This document shows positions 17,527-28,735 of a stretch of 64,000 nt of DNA, one piece after another. This DNA comes from Brumimicrobium sp. (GTDB lineage Bacteria; Bacteroidota; Bacteroidia; Flavobacteriales_D; Crocinitomicaceae). The notes beneath the pieces are model-generated. The model had not been told where the DNA came from, searched no databases, and saw nothing but the letters and a program-made list of their open reading frames with translations. Position 1 is the first letter of the stretch. The number at the start of each line of letters is the position of its first letter. The DNA is taken from the NCBI GenBank assembly GCA_023957385.1, contig JAMLGZ010000002.1, positions 496,001-560,000 on the forward strand. Direction: 5' to 3'. The translations under genes were made by a program, and so were the position numbers.

Positions 17527-18048
17527 ATGACTAGAGAAGAAAAAGCGCAGTACATTGAAGACCTTACGGCAGAATTGAAAGAATATGGTGTATTCTATTT
17601 GACAGATACATCAGATTTGACAGTTGAAACAATTAATAATTTAAGGGCTCGTTGCTTCAAAAGTGATATCAAGTTAAAGGTTGTAAAAAACACCTTACTT
17701 GCTAAAGCTTTAGAAAATATCGAAGGAAAAGAGTTTGGAGATTTGAAAGGTGTTTTGGCTGGACCAACTTCAATTATGTTCTCACAGGTAGGTAATGCTC
17801 CTGCTAAATTAATTAAGGATTTCAGAAAAAAAGCTGATAAGCCTATTCTTAAAGCTGCTTATGTTGAAGAAGCTATCTATGTTGGAGATCAAAACTTAGA
17901 TGCTTTAGTGAACATTAAAAGTAGAGAAGAACTTATTGGTGATATTATTGCCTTATTACAAAGCCCAGCTAAAAATGTTGTATCTGGTCTTAAAGGTCAA
18001 GGTGGTAAGATTGCAGGAATCCTTAAAACGCTCTCTGAAAGAGCATAG
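17527..18048 (+). CDS. rplJ: Ribosomal protein uL10
   Basis: 173 residues, stalk base protein that carries the L7/L12 dimers. Contains LRARCFKSDIKLKVVKNTL and a C-terminal helix ending in the L7/L12-binding region. Only 14 bases separate it from rplA, so there is no room for an independent L10 leader here. Confidence 0.96.
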   Translation: MTREEKAQYIEDLTAELKEYGVFYLTDTSDLTVETINNLRARCFKSDIKLKVVKNTLLAKALENIEGKEFGDLKGVLAGPTSIMFSQVGNAPAKLIKDFRKKADKPILKAAYVEEAIYVGDQNLDALVNIKSREELIGDIIALLQSPAKNVVSGLKGQGGKIAGILKTLSERA

Positions 18049-18090
18049 ATTAAATGAATATTATTATTAAACTTTTTTAAATTAAAAAAA

Positions 18091-18471
18091 ATGGCACAAA
18101 TAAAAGAAATCGCTGAAACATTAGTTAACCTTACAGTAAAAGAAGTTAACGAATTAGCTACTATCCTAAAAGAAGAATACGGTATCGAGCCTGCTGCTGC
18201 AGCTGTTGCTGTTGCTGCTGGTGGTGGTGCTGCTGCTGGTGGCGCTGCTGCTGAAGAAAAATCTGAATTTGATGTATTCTTAAAGAATGCTGGTGGTCAG
18301 AAATTAGCTATCGTTAAATTAGTAAAAGAACTTACTGGTTTAGGATTAAAAGAAGCTAAAGAATTAGTTGATGCTGCTCCATGCAAAATTAAAGAGGCTG
18401 TTTCTAAAGACGAAGCTGAAAGCTTAAAGAAATCTCTTGAAGAAAGCGGAGCTGAGGTTGAAGTTAAGTAG
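18091..18471 (+). CDS. rplL: Ribosomal protein bL12 (L7/L12)
   Basis: 126 residues. N-terminal dimerisation helix pair, an Ala/Gly-rich hinge (about 34-53) and the C-terminal factor-binding domain with [20 protein letters not shown] and [17 protein letters not shown]. Recruits translation GTPases. The hinge is coded by near-repetitive GCT/GGT triplets. Confidence 0.97.
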   Translation: MAQIKEIAETLVNLTVKEVNELATILKEEYGIEPAAAAVAVAAGGGAAAGGAAAEEKSEFDVFLKNAGGQKLAIVKLVKELTGLGLKEAKELVDAAPCKIKEAVSKDEAESLKKSLEESGAEVEVK

Positions 18472-18486
18472 TACTTATACTATTTT

Positions 18487-18527
18487 TAGTGCAGGCATCA
18501 CCCGATTTTCGGGGATGCCTTGCGCTA
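18487..18527 (+). promoter_or_regulatory. Long hairpin between rplL and rpoB
   Basis: An almost perfect inverted repeat: TAGTGC, AGGCATC and CCCGA on the 5' arm pair with TCGGG, GATGCCT and GCGCTA on the 3' arm. There is one unpaired base on each side (A18500, T18521) and a three-base TTT loop. About 18 bp, with no T-run behind it, so it is not a standard terminator. Its position matches that of the attenuator and RNase III processing region in the E. coli rplL-rpoB gap. Confidence 0.6.
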
Positions 18528-18579
18528 TTTATATGCATTAAGATGCATTTTTATAAATTTTTAACAAAAATTCATAGTT

Positions 18580-21500
18580 TTGGCAACATCAAATAATATC
18601 ACAACGCGAATTAACTTTGCTGCTAGTAAAGGCGTTTTTGAGTATCCTGATTTCTTGGATATTCAGTTAAAATCTTTCCAAGAGTTTTTTCAGCTAGAAA
18701 CTACTCCTGAAAATCGTGAAAAAGAAGGTCTTTTTAAAGTTTTTTCTGAAAATTTTCCAATTACCGATACAAGAAATCAGTTTGTCTTAGAGTTTCTTGA
18801 TTATTTCATAGATCCACCTAGATACACCATTGAAGAATGTATTGATAGAGGTCTGACATATAGTGTTCCTCTAAAGGCCAAACTAAAACTATATTGTACC
18901 GATCCTGAACATGAAGATTTTGAAACAATTGTTCAAGATGTTTATTTAGGTACTATACCTTACATGACCCCAAAAGGATCTTTTGTGATTAATGGGGCCG
19001 AGCGTGTAATTGTTTCTCAGTTACATAGATCTCCTGGTGTGTTCTTCGGACAATCCAGACACGCGAATGGAGCTAAATTATACTCTGCGCGTATTATTCC
19101 TTTCAAGGGTTCTTGGATTGAATTTGCTACTGATATCAATAGCGTAATGTATGCATACATTGATAGAAAGAAAAAACTTCCGGTTACAACTCTTTTTAGA
19201 GCTATTGGATTCGAAAGTGATAAAGAAATTTTGGAAATTTTTGACTTAGCTGATGAGATTAAAGTTAATAAAGCTAATCTTAAAAAAGTCTTAGGTCGTA
19301 AATTAGCTGCCCGTGTATTAAAAACTTGGGTGGAAGACTTCGTAGATGAAGATACTAGCGAAGTGGTTTCAATTGAGCGTAATGAAGTTATTTTAGATAG
19401 AGATACTGTTTTAGAAGAACACCATATTGATGAAATTATCGATTCAGGTGCTAAAACTATAATTCTAAATAAAGAAGATGTTAGATCTGTTGACTTCACT
19501 ATTATATATAATACTTTACAAAAAGATACTTCTAACTCTGAAAAAGAAGCGTTAGAAGTTATTTACCGTTTATTGCGTAATGCTGAACCACCTGATTTTG
19601 AAACAGCACGTAGTGTATTCGAAAAATTATTCTTTTCTGACACTCGTTATGATTTGGGAGAAGTTGGTCGTTTTAGAATCAATAAGAAATTAAAAATATC
19701 TGATGATGAAGAGTCAAGAGTATTGACTAAGAATGACATTATTAAGATTGTTAAATATTTAATTGAACTAATTAATATGAAGGCAGAGGTGGACGATATC
19801 GACCACCTTTCAAATCGTCGTGTTAGAACTGTTGGGGAACAATTATATTCTCAGTTTGGTGTCGGTTTAGCTCGTATGGCTAGAACGATTCGAGAAAGAA
19901 TGAATGTTCGCGATAACGAGGTGTTTACACCAATAGATTTAATTAATGCAAAGACATTATCTTCAGTTATTAATTCGTTCTTTGGTACGAACCAGTTGTC
20001 TCAGTTTATGGATCAAACAAATCCATTGGCTGAAGTAACACATAAGAGACGTTTTTCTGCACTTGGACCAGGTGGTCTTTCCCGTGAGAGAGCCGGATTC
20101 GAGGTGCGTGACGTTCACTATACTCACTATGGCCGTTTATGTACTATAGAAACTCCCGAAGGACCTAATATTGGTTTGATTTCTTCACTTTGTGTGTTTG
20201 CTAAGGTGAATAAACTTGGATTCATAGAAACTCCTTATAGAACTGTAAAAGATGGCGTAGCTGATTTAAAAGGCGAGCCAACTTTCTTAACTGCTGAAGA
20301 AGAAGATAATAAAATTATTGCTCAGTCAAACTCTCCAATGTCTGACAAAGGTGCTTTCTTAGGAGATGTTGTAAAAGCAAGAAGAGAAGGTGACTTCCCT
20401 GTTGTTGAACCGAAAGAAATTGACTTGATGGACGTTGGAGCTAACCAAATTGCTTCTATTGCAGCATCATCTATTCCTTTCTTAGAGCATAACGATGCAA
20501 ACCGTGCTTTGATGGGATCAAACATGCAACGTCAGGCACTTCCTTTATTAAAACCTCATGCTCCAATTGTAGGGACAGGAATCGAGCGTTTAGTTGCTCG
20601 TGATTCACGTGTACTTATCAATGCTGAAGGAGAAGGGGTAGTTGAATATGTGGATGCTAATAATATTACAATTAAATATAATTTATCTGATTCTGATAGA
20701 CTAGTTTCTTTCGATGGAGATACAAAAACATATTCTTTAACTAAATATGCAAAAACAAATCAAGGTACTTGTATTAACTTGAAACCTATCGTTCAGAAAG
20801 GAGATTCAGTTTCAAAAGGACAAGTTCTTTGTGAAGGTTATGCAACAGAAAGTGGTGAGTTAGCTTTAGGGCAAAACTTAAAGGTAGCCTTCATGCCTTG
20901 GAAAGGATATAACTATGAGGATGCTATCGTAATCTCAGAAAGAGTAGTTAGAGAAGATTTATTTACATCCATCCATATCGATGAATATTCTATGGAGGTT
21001 CGTGATACTAAACGTGGTATGGAGGAGTTGACTTCTGATATTCCAAACGTGAGCGAAGAAGCAACTAGAGATTTAGATGAAAATGGTATCATCAGAATCG
21101 GAGCTGAAGTTAAAGAAGGCGATATTTTAATCGGTAAAATCACTCCAAAAGGTGAGACCGACCCTTCACCTGAAGAAAAACTATTAAGAGCTATCTTTGG
21201 TGATAAAGCAGGGGATGTAAAAGACGCTTCTTTAAAAGTAGGTCCATCTATTGAAGGTGTTGTCATCAATAAAATGTTGTTCTCTAGAGCTGTAAAAGAT
21301 AGAAAAACTAAAGCACAAGATAAACCTATTCTTGAAGAATTAGATAAAGAATATGAAAAGGATTTTGCTGCGTTGAAAGTAGTTTTAATTGAAAAATTAA
21401 TGACAATTCTTGACGGACAGAAATCTGCTGGTGTTACAAATAACTTTAGAGAAGAAATAATTAAAAAAGGTGCGAAATTCACTGATAAAGCACTGAATAT

Positions 21501-22395
21501 TATTGATTATTCTATTGTTAATCCATATAATTGGACAGATAATGCTGAAGTGAATTCAATGATTCAACGAGTTATCCATAACTTTACAATTAAAGCAAAT
21601 GATTTATTAGGTAATTACAAGAGAAAGAAATTCCATATTTCTGTTGGAGATGAACTACCTACTGGAATCATTAAGTTGGCAAAAGTTTACTTAGCTAAGA
21701 AAAGAAAATTGAAAGTTGGGGATAAAATGGCTGGTCGTCACGGTAACAAAGGTATTGTGGCTAAAATCGTAAGAGATGAGGATATGCCATTCTTAGAAGA
21801 TGGAACTCCTGTTGATATAGTATTGAACCCACTTGGGGTGCCTTCTCGTATGAACTTGGGTCAGATTTATGAAACTGTTCTTGGTTGGGCTGGACAAAAA
21901 TTAGGATTGAAATTTGCCACTCCGATTTTTGATGGAGCTGAACCGTATGAAGTAGATGAATACTGTGATCAAGCAGGTATTCCAAGAGCGGGTAAAACAT
22001 ATTTATATGATGGTGGAACAGGTGAGCGTTTCGATCAACCAGCTACTGTAGGGGTAATTTATATGCTTAAATTATCTCACATGGTAGATGATAAGATGCA
22101 CGCTCGTTCAATCGGACCTTATTCTTTAATTACTCAACAACCTCTTGGTGGTAAAGCCTTATTTGGAGGTCAACGTTTTGGTGAGATGGAGGTTTGGGCT
22201 CTTGAAGCATTTGGTGCTTCTAATATTCTACAGGAAATCTTGACAGTAAAATCTGATGATGTGAATGGTAGAGCAAAAGCGTACGAAGCTATTGTGAAGG
22301 GAGATAATCTTCCTACTCCAGGAATTCCAGAGTCATTTAATGTACTCCTACATGAATTGAGAGGTTTAGGTCTTAATATTCAGATTGATAAGTAA
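18580..22395 (+). CDS. rpoB: RNA polymerase subunit beta
   Basis: 1271 residues. The first codon is TTG (18580-18582), giving an (M)ATSNN start followed by [20 protein letters not shown], the expected N-terminus of Bacteroidota RpoB; the first ATG lies far inside. The rifampicin region is wild-type in form: [26 protein letters not shown] (about 471-503). [12 protein letters not shown] (about 1047) and the C-terminal [10 protein letters not shown] are intact. Starts 108 bases after rplL, beyond a long hairpin. Confidence 0.98.
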   Translation: MATSNNITTRINFAASKGVFEYPDFLDIQLKSFQEFFQLETTPENREKEGLFKVFSENFPITDTRNQFVLEFLDYFIDPPRYTIEECIDRGLTYSVPLKAKLKLYCTDPEHEDFETIVQDVYLGTIPYMTPKGSFVINGAERVIVSQLHRSPGVFFGQSRHANGAKLYSARIIPFKGSWIEFATDINSVMYAYIDRKKKLPVTTLFRAIGFESDKEILEIFDLADEIKVNKANLKKVLGRKLAARVLKTWVEDFVDEDTSEVVSIERNEVILDRDTVLEEHHIDEIIDSGAKTIILNKEDVRSVDFTIIYNTLQKDTSNSEKEALEVIYRLLRNAEPPDFETARSVFEKLFFSDTRYDLGEVGRFRINKKLKISDDEESRVLTKNDIIKIVKYLIELINMKAEVDDIDHLSNRRVRTVGEQLYSQFGVGLARMARTIRERMNVRDNEVFTPIDLINAKTLSSVINSFFGTNQLSQFMDQTNPLAEVTHKRRFSALGPGGLSRERAGFEVRDVHYTHYGRLCTIETPEGPNIGLISSLCVFAKVNKLGFIETPYRTVKDGVADLKGEPTFLTAEEEDNKIIAQSNSPMSDKGAFLGDVVKARREGDFPVVEPKEIDLMDVGANQIASIAASSIPFLEHNDANRALMGSNMQRQALPLLKPHAPIVGTGIERLVARDSRVLINAEGEGVVEYVDANNITIKYNLSDSDRLVSFDGDTKTYSLTKYAKTNQGTCINLKPIVQKGDSVSKGQVLCEGYATESGELALGQNLKVAFMPWKGYNYEDAIVISERVVREDLFTSIHIDEYSMEVRDTKRGMEELTSDIPNVSEEATRDLDENGIIRIGAEVKEGDILIGKITPKGETDPSPEEKLLRAIFGDKAGDVKDASLKVGPSIEGVVINKMLFSRAVKDRKTKAQDKPILEELDKEYEKDFAALKVVLIEKLMTILDGQKSAGVTNNFREEIIKKGAKFTDKALNIIDYSIVNPYNWTDNAEVNSMIQRVIHNFTIKANDLLGNYKRKKFHISVGDELPTGIIKLAKVYLAKKRKLKVGDKMAGRHGNKGIVAKIVRDEDMPFLEDGTPVDIVLNPLGVPSRMNLGQIYETVLGWAGQKLGLKFATPIFDGAEPYEVDEYCDQAGIPRAGKTYLYDGGTGERFDQPATVGVIYMLKLSHMVDDKMHARSIGPYSLITQQPLGGKALFGGQRFGEMEVWALEAFGASNILQEILTVKSDDVNGRAKAYEAIVKGDNLPTPGIPESFNVLLHELRGLGLNIQIDK

Positions 22396-22425
22396 TCAAA
22401 TTTTAATTGATAATACTCTTTAAAA

Positions 22426-25400
22426 ATGGCATATAAAACAGATACAAAAAACACAGTGAAAGAATTTTCCGAAATTACGATTTCACTTGCGTCTCCTGAA
22501 TTGGTTTTAGAACAATCAAGCGGAGAGGTACTTAAGCCGGAAACAATTAACTACAGAACATATAAACCAGAAAGAGATGGTTTGTTTTGTGAACGAATCT
22601 TTGGACCGGTAAAAGATTACGAATGTCACTGTGGGAAATATAAACGTATTAGATATAAAGGTATCGTTTGCGACCGATGTGGAGTGGAGGTAACCGAAAA
22701 GAAAGTACGTCGTGAAAGAATGGGACACATTCAATTAGTTGTTCCTGTGGTTCATATTTGGTATTTTAGATCTTTACCAAATAAAATTGGATATCTTTTA
22801 GGTCTTCCTACTAAAAAACTAGATCAGATTATTTACTATGAAAGATACGTAGTTATTCAATCTGGTATTGCTAGAAATACAGAAGGTGAACCTCTTGAAG
22901 AATATCAATTCTTAACAGAAGAGGAATATCTAGATATTGTAGATGAATTACCGCAAGAAAATCAATATTTAGATGATTCAGATCCTAATAAGTTCATTGC
23001 AAAGATGGGAGCTGAAGCTATCTATGATTTATTAAAGAGATTAGACCTGAATGAACTTTCTTACGATTTAAGACATAAAGCTAATAATGAGACTTCTGTT
23101 CAGCGTAAGAATGAAGCATTAAAGCGTCTTCAAGTGGTTGAAGCTATGCGTGATTCTCAAGAGAAAATTGAGAATAAACCTGAATGGATGGTAGTAAAAG
23201 TGGTGCCAGTTATTCCACCAGATTTACGCCCGCTTGTTCCATTAGATGGAGGACGTTTTGCGACTTCAGATTTGAACGATTTATACAGACGAGTAATTAT
23301 TAGAAATAATCGTTTGAAACGATTGATTGAGATTAAAGCTCCTGAAGTAATCTTACGAAATGAAAAACGTATGCTTCAAGAGGCGGTTGATTCACTATTT
23401 GATAACTCTAGAAAATCAAGCGCTGTTAAAACAGATTCTAATAGACCTTTAAAATCCCTTTCTGATTCATTAAAAGGAAAACAAGGTCGTTTCCGTCAAA
23501 ACTTACTTGGTAAACGTGTTGACTATTCAGCTCGTTCTGTAATTGTTGTGGGTCCAGATTTGAAAATGCATGAATGTGGTCTTCCTAAAGATATGGCAGC
23601 AGAGCTTTACAAACCATTTATCATTCGTAAGTTGATTGAGAGAGGAATTGTGAAGACTGTTAAGTCAGCTAAGAAAATTGTAGATAGAAAAGAAGCAGTA
23701 GTTTGGGATATCTTGGAAAATGTGATTAAATCACACCCTGTATTACTAAACCGTGCTCCAACTCTTCACCGACTAGGTATTCAGGCATTTCAGCCTAAAT
23801 TAATTGAAGGAAAAGCAATTCGATTACATCCACTTGTGTGTACGGCTTTTAACGCTGACTTTGATGGTGACCAGATGGCAGTTCACTTACCATTAGGTAA
23901 TGCTGCTATTTTAGAAGCGCAATTGCTCATGTTGGCATCTCATAATATCTTAAATCCTGCTAACGGTGCTCCAATTACAGTGCCTTCTCAGGATATGATT
24001 TTGGGATTATACTACATGACTAAAGGAAGAAAATCTACTGAAGATCATCCAATGAGAGGTGAAGGTATGACTTTCTATTCTCCTGAGGAAGTGGAAATCG
24101 CTTTAAATGAGAGACAAATTGATATTCATTCACACATCAAAGTAAGAGAAAATCTTCCAACTCCTACAGGTGGTTTTGAAGATAAAATCATTGAAACTAC
24201 TGTGGGTAGAGTGCTCTTCAATGAAATGGTTCCGAAGAAAGCAAGATTCATTAATGAAGTTATAACTAAGAAATCCTTGAGAGGTATTATTGGTCATATC
24301 TTGAAAGTTTGCGGAACTTCTCAAACAGTTCAATTCCTAGATGATATTAAATCAAAAGGATATGAAATGGCATTCAAAGGCGGTTTGTCATTTAACTTAG
24401 ATGATATTATCATCCCTAAAGAGAAAGATACATTAGTAGCAAAAGCAAATGAGAGCGTTGCAGAAGTAATGGAGAACTATAACATGGGTCTTATTACAAA
24501 CAATGAGCGCTACAATCAAATTATTGATATTTGGACACGTACAAATACACGTCTTACAAATACTTTGATGGAACAATTGAAGAATGATGATCAAGGATTC
24601 AACTCTATCTATATGATGTTTGACTCTGGAGCGAGAGGTTCTAAAGAGCAGATTCGTCAGCTTTCAGGAATGAGAGGTTTGATGGCTAAGCCTCAAAAAT
24701 CTGGTGCAACTTCACATGAAATTATTGAAAATCCAATTCTTTCAAACTTTAAGGAAGGTCTTTCAATTTTAGAGTATTTCATTTCAACTCACGGTGCTCG
24801 TAAAGGTCTTGCCGATACAGCCTTAAAAACTGCGGATGCTGGTTACTTAACTAGAAGATTAGTTGATGTTGCGCAAGACGTAGTTATTAATGAATATGAT
24901 TGTGGTACACTAAGAGGTGTTATGGCGACTCCAATTAAGAAAAATGATGAGATTGTAGAGCCGTTACATGAAAGAATCGTAGGTAGAACAAGTGTTCACG
25001 ATATCTATGACGATAATGAAAATATTCTTGTTGAATCAGGTGAGATGATAACTGAAGATATCGCTCAAGCAATTGAAGATGCTGGTATTGATGAAGTTGA
25101 AATTCGCTCTGTGTTAACGTGTGAATTGAGAAGAGGGGTTTGTGCAAAATGTTATGGTAGAAACTTAGCTACAAATCGTCCAGCCCAAATAGGGGATGCT
25201 GTCGGTGTAGTTGCTGCTCAGTCTATTGGTGAACCTGGTACTCAGTTGACATTGAGAACATTCCACGTCGGAGGTACTGCTTCCAATATTGCAGACGAAA
25301 GTGAGTTAAAAGCAAAAGCTTCTGGTCTAATCGAAATTGAAGAATTGAGATCAATTGTGAGAGTTGATAAAGATGGTACAAAACGAGAAATCGTTGTAGG

Positions 25401-26697
25401 CCGTTCTGGAGAACTTAAGATTTTAGATAAGAAAACTGGATTAGCTGCTATGACAGTTAATATTCCTTATGGTTCCGAAATCTTTGTTAAAAATGGAGAC
25501 TCAATTGAGAAAGGAGCTATAATTTGTTCTTGGGACCCTTATAATGCAGTAATAATTTCTGAAACAGATGGTATTGTTGAATTTGATAGCATCCAGGATG
25601 GTATAACATATCGTGAAGAAGTGGATGAGCAGACTGGATTTACAGAGAAGGTTATTATTGAGAGCAGAAATAAGAAAATGAACCCTGCTATCTTAATCAA
25701 AAATAAGAAGGGAGAAATTATAAAATCATATTCTGTTCCTGTTAATGCCCATATTTCTGTTAAAGAAGGAGAGCAAATTTCACAAGGTCAAAGTATTGTT
25801 AAGATACCTAGAATTGGAGGTAAAGGAGGGGATATCACTGGAGGTCTTCCTCGTATTACCGAGCTTTTCGAAGCGAGAAATCCTTCAAACCCAGCTGTAG
25901 TTTCTGAGATTGATGGTATCGCAATGTATGGCAAAATCAAAAGAGGTAACAGAGAGGTTATCATTGAAGCAAAAACAGGTGAGGAGAAGAAATATTTAGT
26001 ACCTCTTTCTAAACATATTTTGGTTCAAGAAAATGATTTTGTTCGTGCAGGGCAGCCATTATCTGATGGAGCAATAACACCAAGCGATATTCTAGATATT
26101 CAAGGTTCTACGGCAGTTCAAGAATATTTAGTGAATGAAGTGCAGGAAGTGTATAGATTACAAGGTGTAAAGATTAATGATAAGCACTTTGAAGTAATCG
26201 TTCACCAAATGATGTTGAAAGTTGAAATTGAAGAAGCTGGAGATACAAGATTCCTAGAAAAGCAAGTAGTTCACCGAGCTGATTTCTTAGAAGAAAATGA
26301 CAGAATATATGGTATGAAATATATCGAAGAGGTTGGTGATTCTAAAAATCTAAAGCAAGGGCAAATTGTTTCTGCAAGGAAATTACGTGATGAGAATACA
26401 ATGCTGAAGAGAGAGGATGCTAAATTAGTGATAGCACGTGATGCTGTTCCAGCAACCTCTAGACCTTTACTTCAGGGTATTACGAGAGCTTCGCTTCAAA
26501 CTCAATCATTTATCTCAGCAGCTTCTTTCCAAGAAACTACTAAAGTATTGAATGAGGCAGCTATTTCCGGAAAAACTGATTATTTATTAGGATTGAAAGA
26601 AAACGTAATTGTAGGACATAAGATTCCTGCAGGAACTGGTGTTAGAGAATTTCAGAAGATAAATGTGAACTCTGATGCTTCTTACGATGAATATTAA
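22426..26697 (+). CDS. rpoC: RNA polymerase subunit beta'
   Basis: 1423 residues. Zinc site 1 is C67, C69, C82, C85 ([15 protein letters not shown] then CDRCG). The catalytic [12 protein letters not shown] has its Mg-binding aspartates at 478, 480 and 482. The trigger-loop region and zinc site 2 (C899, C906, C909 in [14 protein letters not shown]) are present. It follows rpoB by 30 bases and is closed by a strong terminator. Confidence 0.98.
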   Translation: MAYKTDTKNTVKEFSEITISLASPELVLEQSSGEVLKPETINYRTYKPERDGLFCERIFGPVKDYECHCGKYKRIRYKGIVCDRCGVEVTEKKVRRERMGHIQLVVPVVHIWYFRSLPNKIGYLLGLPTKKLDQIIYYERYVVIQSGIARNTEGEPLEEYQFLTEEEYLDIVDELPQENQYLDDSDPNKFIAKMGAEAIYDLLKRLDLNELSYDLRHKANNETSVQRKNEALKRLQVVEAMRDSQEKIENKPEWMVVKVVPVIPPDLRPLVPLDGGRFATSDLNDLYRRVIIRNNRLKRLIEIKAPEVILRNEKRMLQEAVDSLFDNSRKSSAVKTDSNRPLKSLSDSLKGKQGRFRQNLLGKRVDYSARSVIVVGPDLKMHECGLPKDMAAELYKPFIIRKLIERGIVKTVKSAKKIVDRKEAVVWDILENVIKSHPVLLNRAPTLHRLGIQAFQPKLIEGKAIRLHPLVCTAFNADFDGDQMAVHLPLGNAAILEAQLLMLASHNILNPANGAPITVPSQDMILGLYYMTKGRKSTEDHPMRGEGMTFYSPEEVEIALNERQIDIHSHIKVRENLPTPTGGFEDKIIETTVGRVLFNEMVPKKARFINEVITKKSLRGIIGHILKVCGTSQTVQFLDDIKSKGYEMAFKGGLSFNLDDIIIPKEKDTLVAKANESVAEVMENYNMGLITNNERYNQIIDIWTRTNTRLTNTLMEQLKNDDQGFNSIYMMFDSGARGSKEQIRQLSGMRGLMAKPQKSGATSHEIIENPILSNFKEGLSILEYFISTHGARKGLADTALKTADAGYLTRRLVDVAQDVVINEYDCGTLRGVMATPIKKNDEIVEPLHERIVGRTSVHDIYDDNENILVESGEMITEDIAQAIEDAGIDEVEIRSVLTCELRRGVCAKCYGRNLATNRPAQIGDAVGVVAAQSIGEPGTQLTLRTFHVGGTASNIADESELKAKASGLIEIEELRSIVRVDKDGTKREIVVGRSGELKILDKKTGLAAMTVNIPYGSEIFVKNGDSIEKGAIICSWDPYNAVIISETDGIVEFDSIQDGITYREEVDEQTGFTEKVIIESRNKKMNPAILIKNKKGEIIKSYSVPVNAHISVKEGEQISQGQSIVKIPRIGGKGGDITGGLPRITELFEARNPSNPAVVSEIDGIAMYGKIKRGNREVIIEAKTGEEKKYLVPLSKHILVQENDFVRAGQPLSDGAITPSDILDIQGSTAVQEYLVNEVQEVYRLQGVKINDKHFEVIVHQMMLKVEIEEAGDTRFLEKQVVHRADFLEENDRIYGMKYIEEVGDSKNLKQGQIVSARKLRDENTMLKREDAKLVIARDAVPATSRPLLQGITRASLQTQSFISAASFQETTKVLNEAAISGKTDYLLGLKENVIVGHKIPAGTGVREFQKINVNSDASYDEY

Positions 26698-26733
26698 GAA
26701 AAGTGAAATAATGTCATTATAAATATGATTTAT

Positions 26734-26766
26734 AGGCTATCAATGATATATTGATAGCCTTTTTTT
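26734..26766 (+). terminator. Intrinsic terminator after rpoC
   Basis: AGGCTATCAAT (26734-26744), GATAT loop, ATTGATAGCCT (26750-26760): 11-bp perfect stem followed by a run of seven Ts. Ends the secE-to-rpoC transcription unit. Confidence 0.92.
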
Positions 26767-26780
26767 ATTACCTTTATTTT

Positions 26781-27095
26781 ATGGAAAATAATAACAATAA
26801 CGAACACAAAATTAATATTGAATTACCAGAACAAATTGCAGAAGGGGTATATTCAAATTTAGCAGTCATCACTCATTCGCCAAGTGAATTTGTATGCGAT
26901 TTTATTCAAATTATGCCTGGGGCACCTAAGGCTAAAGTGCGCTCTAGAGTTATTATGACTCCAGAGAATGCTAAGAGATTCTTGAATGCATTGATGGATA
27001 ATATTCAGAAATATGAGGAGAATTTAGGGAGAATAAATGTAGGGAAAGACGAATTACCTCCTATTAATTTTGGTTTTCCACCAACAGAAGCTTAA
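26781..27095 (+). CDS. DUF3467 family protein
   Basis: 104 residues. The conserved pattern EGVYSNLAVITHSPSEFV, FDFIQIMPG-like DFIQIMPGAPKAKV, and RVIMTPENAKRFLNAL is that of the DUF3467 family. Small soluble protein, function unknown. The ATG at 26781 is used: a longer frame would start inside the rpoC terminator. Very common immediately downstream of rpoC in Bacteroidota, which may reflect a link with transcription (inference). Confidence 0.85.
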   Translation: MENNNNNEHKINIELPEQIAEGVYSNLAVITHSPSEFVCDFIQIMPGAPKAKVRSRVIMTPENAKRFLNALMDNIQKYEENLGRINVGKDELPPINFGFPPTEA

Positions 27096-27125
27096 TTATT
27101 TGATTACAATTTTAATATTTTTATT

Positions 27126-28529
27126 ATGAGTAAATACGACGTAGCAATTATCGGATCAGGCCCTGGAGGATATGTGGCAGCAATCAGATGCGCACAATTA
27201 GGAATGAAAACTGCTATTATTGAGAAATATGACACCTTGGGTGGAACTTGCTTAAATGTGGGTTGCATTCCTTCTAAAGCTTTATTGGATTCAAGTGAAC
27301 ATTTTTATGCAGCTTCAACTGACTTTGAAGAGCATGGAATTAAATTGAAAGATTTAAAATCTGACTTTAAACAAATGGTCGCCCGAAAAAATAATGTGGT
27401 AGAACAGACATGTGGGGGAATAAAATTCTTAATGGATAAGAATAAAGTTGATGTATTACATGGTTTAGGTTCATTTGTTGATAAGAATACTGTGAAAGTA
27501 ACTGACAAAAAAGGAAAGTCAATTGAAATCACAAGCGATAAATTTATTATAGCAACTGGTTCAAAACCTAATTTCTTCAAAGGAATGGAACCAGATAAAA
27601 AACGTATTATAACATCTACCGAAGCACTTTCTTTAAGCGAAGTACCTAAAAAAATGATTGTTATTGGAGGTGGGGTAATTGGTCTGGAATTAGGCTCCGT
27701 TTATGCTCGATTAGGAACTGCTGTTGAGGTTGTTGAGTTTGCGGATTCTATTATCCCTACTATGGATGAAACAATGGGGAAAGAATTGACCAAAGTGCTT
27801 AAGAAGTTGGGCATGAAATTCTACATGCAACATCGCGTACAAAAAGTTGAAAATAAAGGCAAAAATGTTAAAGTAATAGCCTTGGATAAGAATGAGAAGG
27901 AAGTTGTTTTGGATGCTGATTACTGCCTAGTAGCTGTCGGTAGAAAGCCATATACTGACGGATTAGGTTTGGAAAATATTGGATTAAAACCAAATGAAAG
28001 AGGCCAGATTGATGTAAATGAAAATCTTCAAACTGCCATACCAAATATTTATGCCATTGGAGATGTAATTAAAGGTGCTATGCTTGCTCATAAGGCAGAA
28101 GAAGAAGCAGTGTTTGTTGCAGAGAAGATGGCTGGTCAGATTCCTCATATTAATTATGATTTGATTCCAGGTGTTGTTTATACTTGGCCAGAAGTTGCTT
28201 CTGTTGGAAAAACTGAGCAGGAACTAAAGAAAGCTGGCGTAAATTATAAGGTGGGTTCCTTCCCAATGAAAGCCTTAGGTAGAGCAAGAGCTAGTATGGA
28301 TATTATGGGATTAGTAAAGATTATTACAAATAAAGAAACAGACGAAATCTTAGGTGTTCACATGATTGGAGCAAGAGCAGCAGATTTAATTATGGAAGGA
28401 GTAGTAGCTATGGAATTTAGAGCATCTGCTGAGGATCTTGCTAGAATTTGCCATCCTCACCCAACCTATGCTGAAGCAATACATGAAGCTGCCCTAGATG
28501 CAACTGGTGATAGAGCTCTGCATATATAA
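27126..28529 (+). CDS. lpdA: Dihydrolipoyl dehydrogenase (E3)
   Basis: 467-residue flavoprotein that reoxidises lipoamide in 2-oxo acid dehydrogenase complexes and the glycine cleavage system. FAD motif GSGPGG at 10-15; redox disulfide C42-C47 in GGTCLNVGCIPSK; NAD-binding GGGVIGLELG near residue 182; AIGDV near 308; active-site HPHPTYAEAIHEA near the C-terminus, with the His-Glu pair. All catalytic features present. No E1/E2 genes adjacent. Followed by a terminator at 28642-28670. Confidence 0.97.
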   Translation: MSKYDVAIIGSGPGGYVAAIRCAQLGMKTAIIEKYDTLGGTCLNVGCIPSKALLDSSEHFYAASTDFEEHGIKLKDLKSDFKQMVARKNNVVEQTCGGIKFLMDKNKVDVLHGLGSFVDKNTVKVTDKKGKSIEITSDKFIIATGSKPNFFKGMEPDKKRIITSTEALSLSEVPKKMIVIGGGVIGLELGSVYARLGTAVEVVEFADSIIPTMDETMGKELTKVLKKLGMKFYMQHRVQKVENKGKNVKVIALDKNEKEVVLDADYCLVAVGRKPYTDGLGLENIGLKPNERGQIDVNENLQTAIPNIYAIGDVIKGAMLAHKAEEEAVFVAEKMAGQIPHINYDLIPGVVYTWPEVASVGKTEQELKKAGVNYKVGSFPMKALGRARASMDIMGLVKIITNKETDEILGVHMIGARAADLIMEGVVAMEFRASAEDLARICHPHPTYAEAIHEAALDATGDRALHI

Positions 28530-28641
28530 TTTAAGTGATAACTCTTCATTCTTCATAGTTTCTTAAAATATGAATTGAATAAAGATTTTTTGCTGGATTT
28601 GAGTATTGGGAATTATCAAAACAAAATAATTATAAGTGATG

Positions 28642-28670
28642 AAAATTCTGTTAGTAATAACAGAATTTTT
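28642..28670 (+). terminator. Intrinsic terminator after lpdA
   Basis: AAAATTCTGTTA (28642-28653), GTAA loop, TAACAGAATTTT (28658-28669): 12-bp stem, running into Ts and preceded by As, so it could work in both directions. Confidence 0.8.
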
Positions 28671-28735
28671 TATTTTGTATAATTTCTTATTTGAGTTATA
28701 ATATCAAAAAGGAATATTCTACGTTATAATATTGC

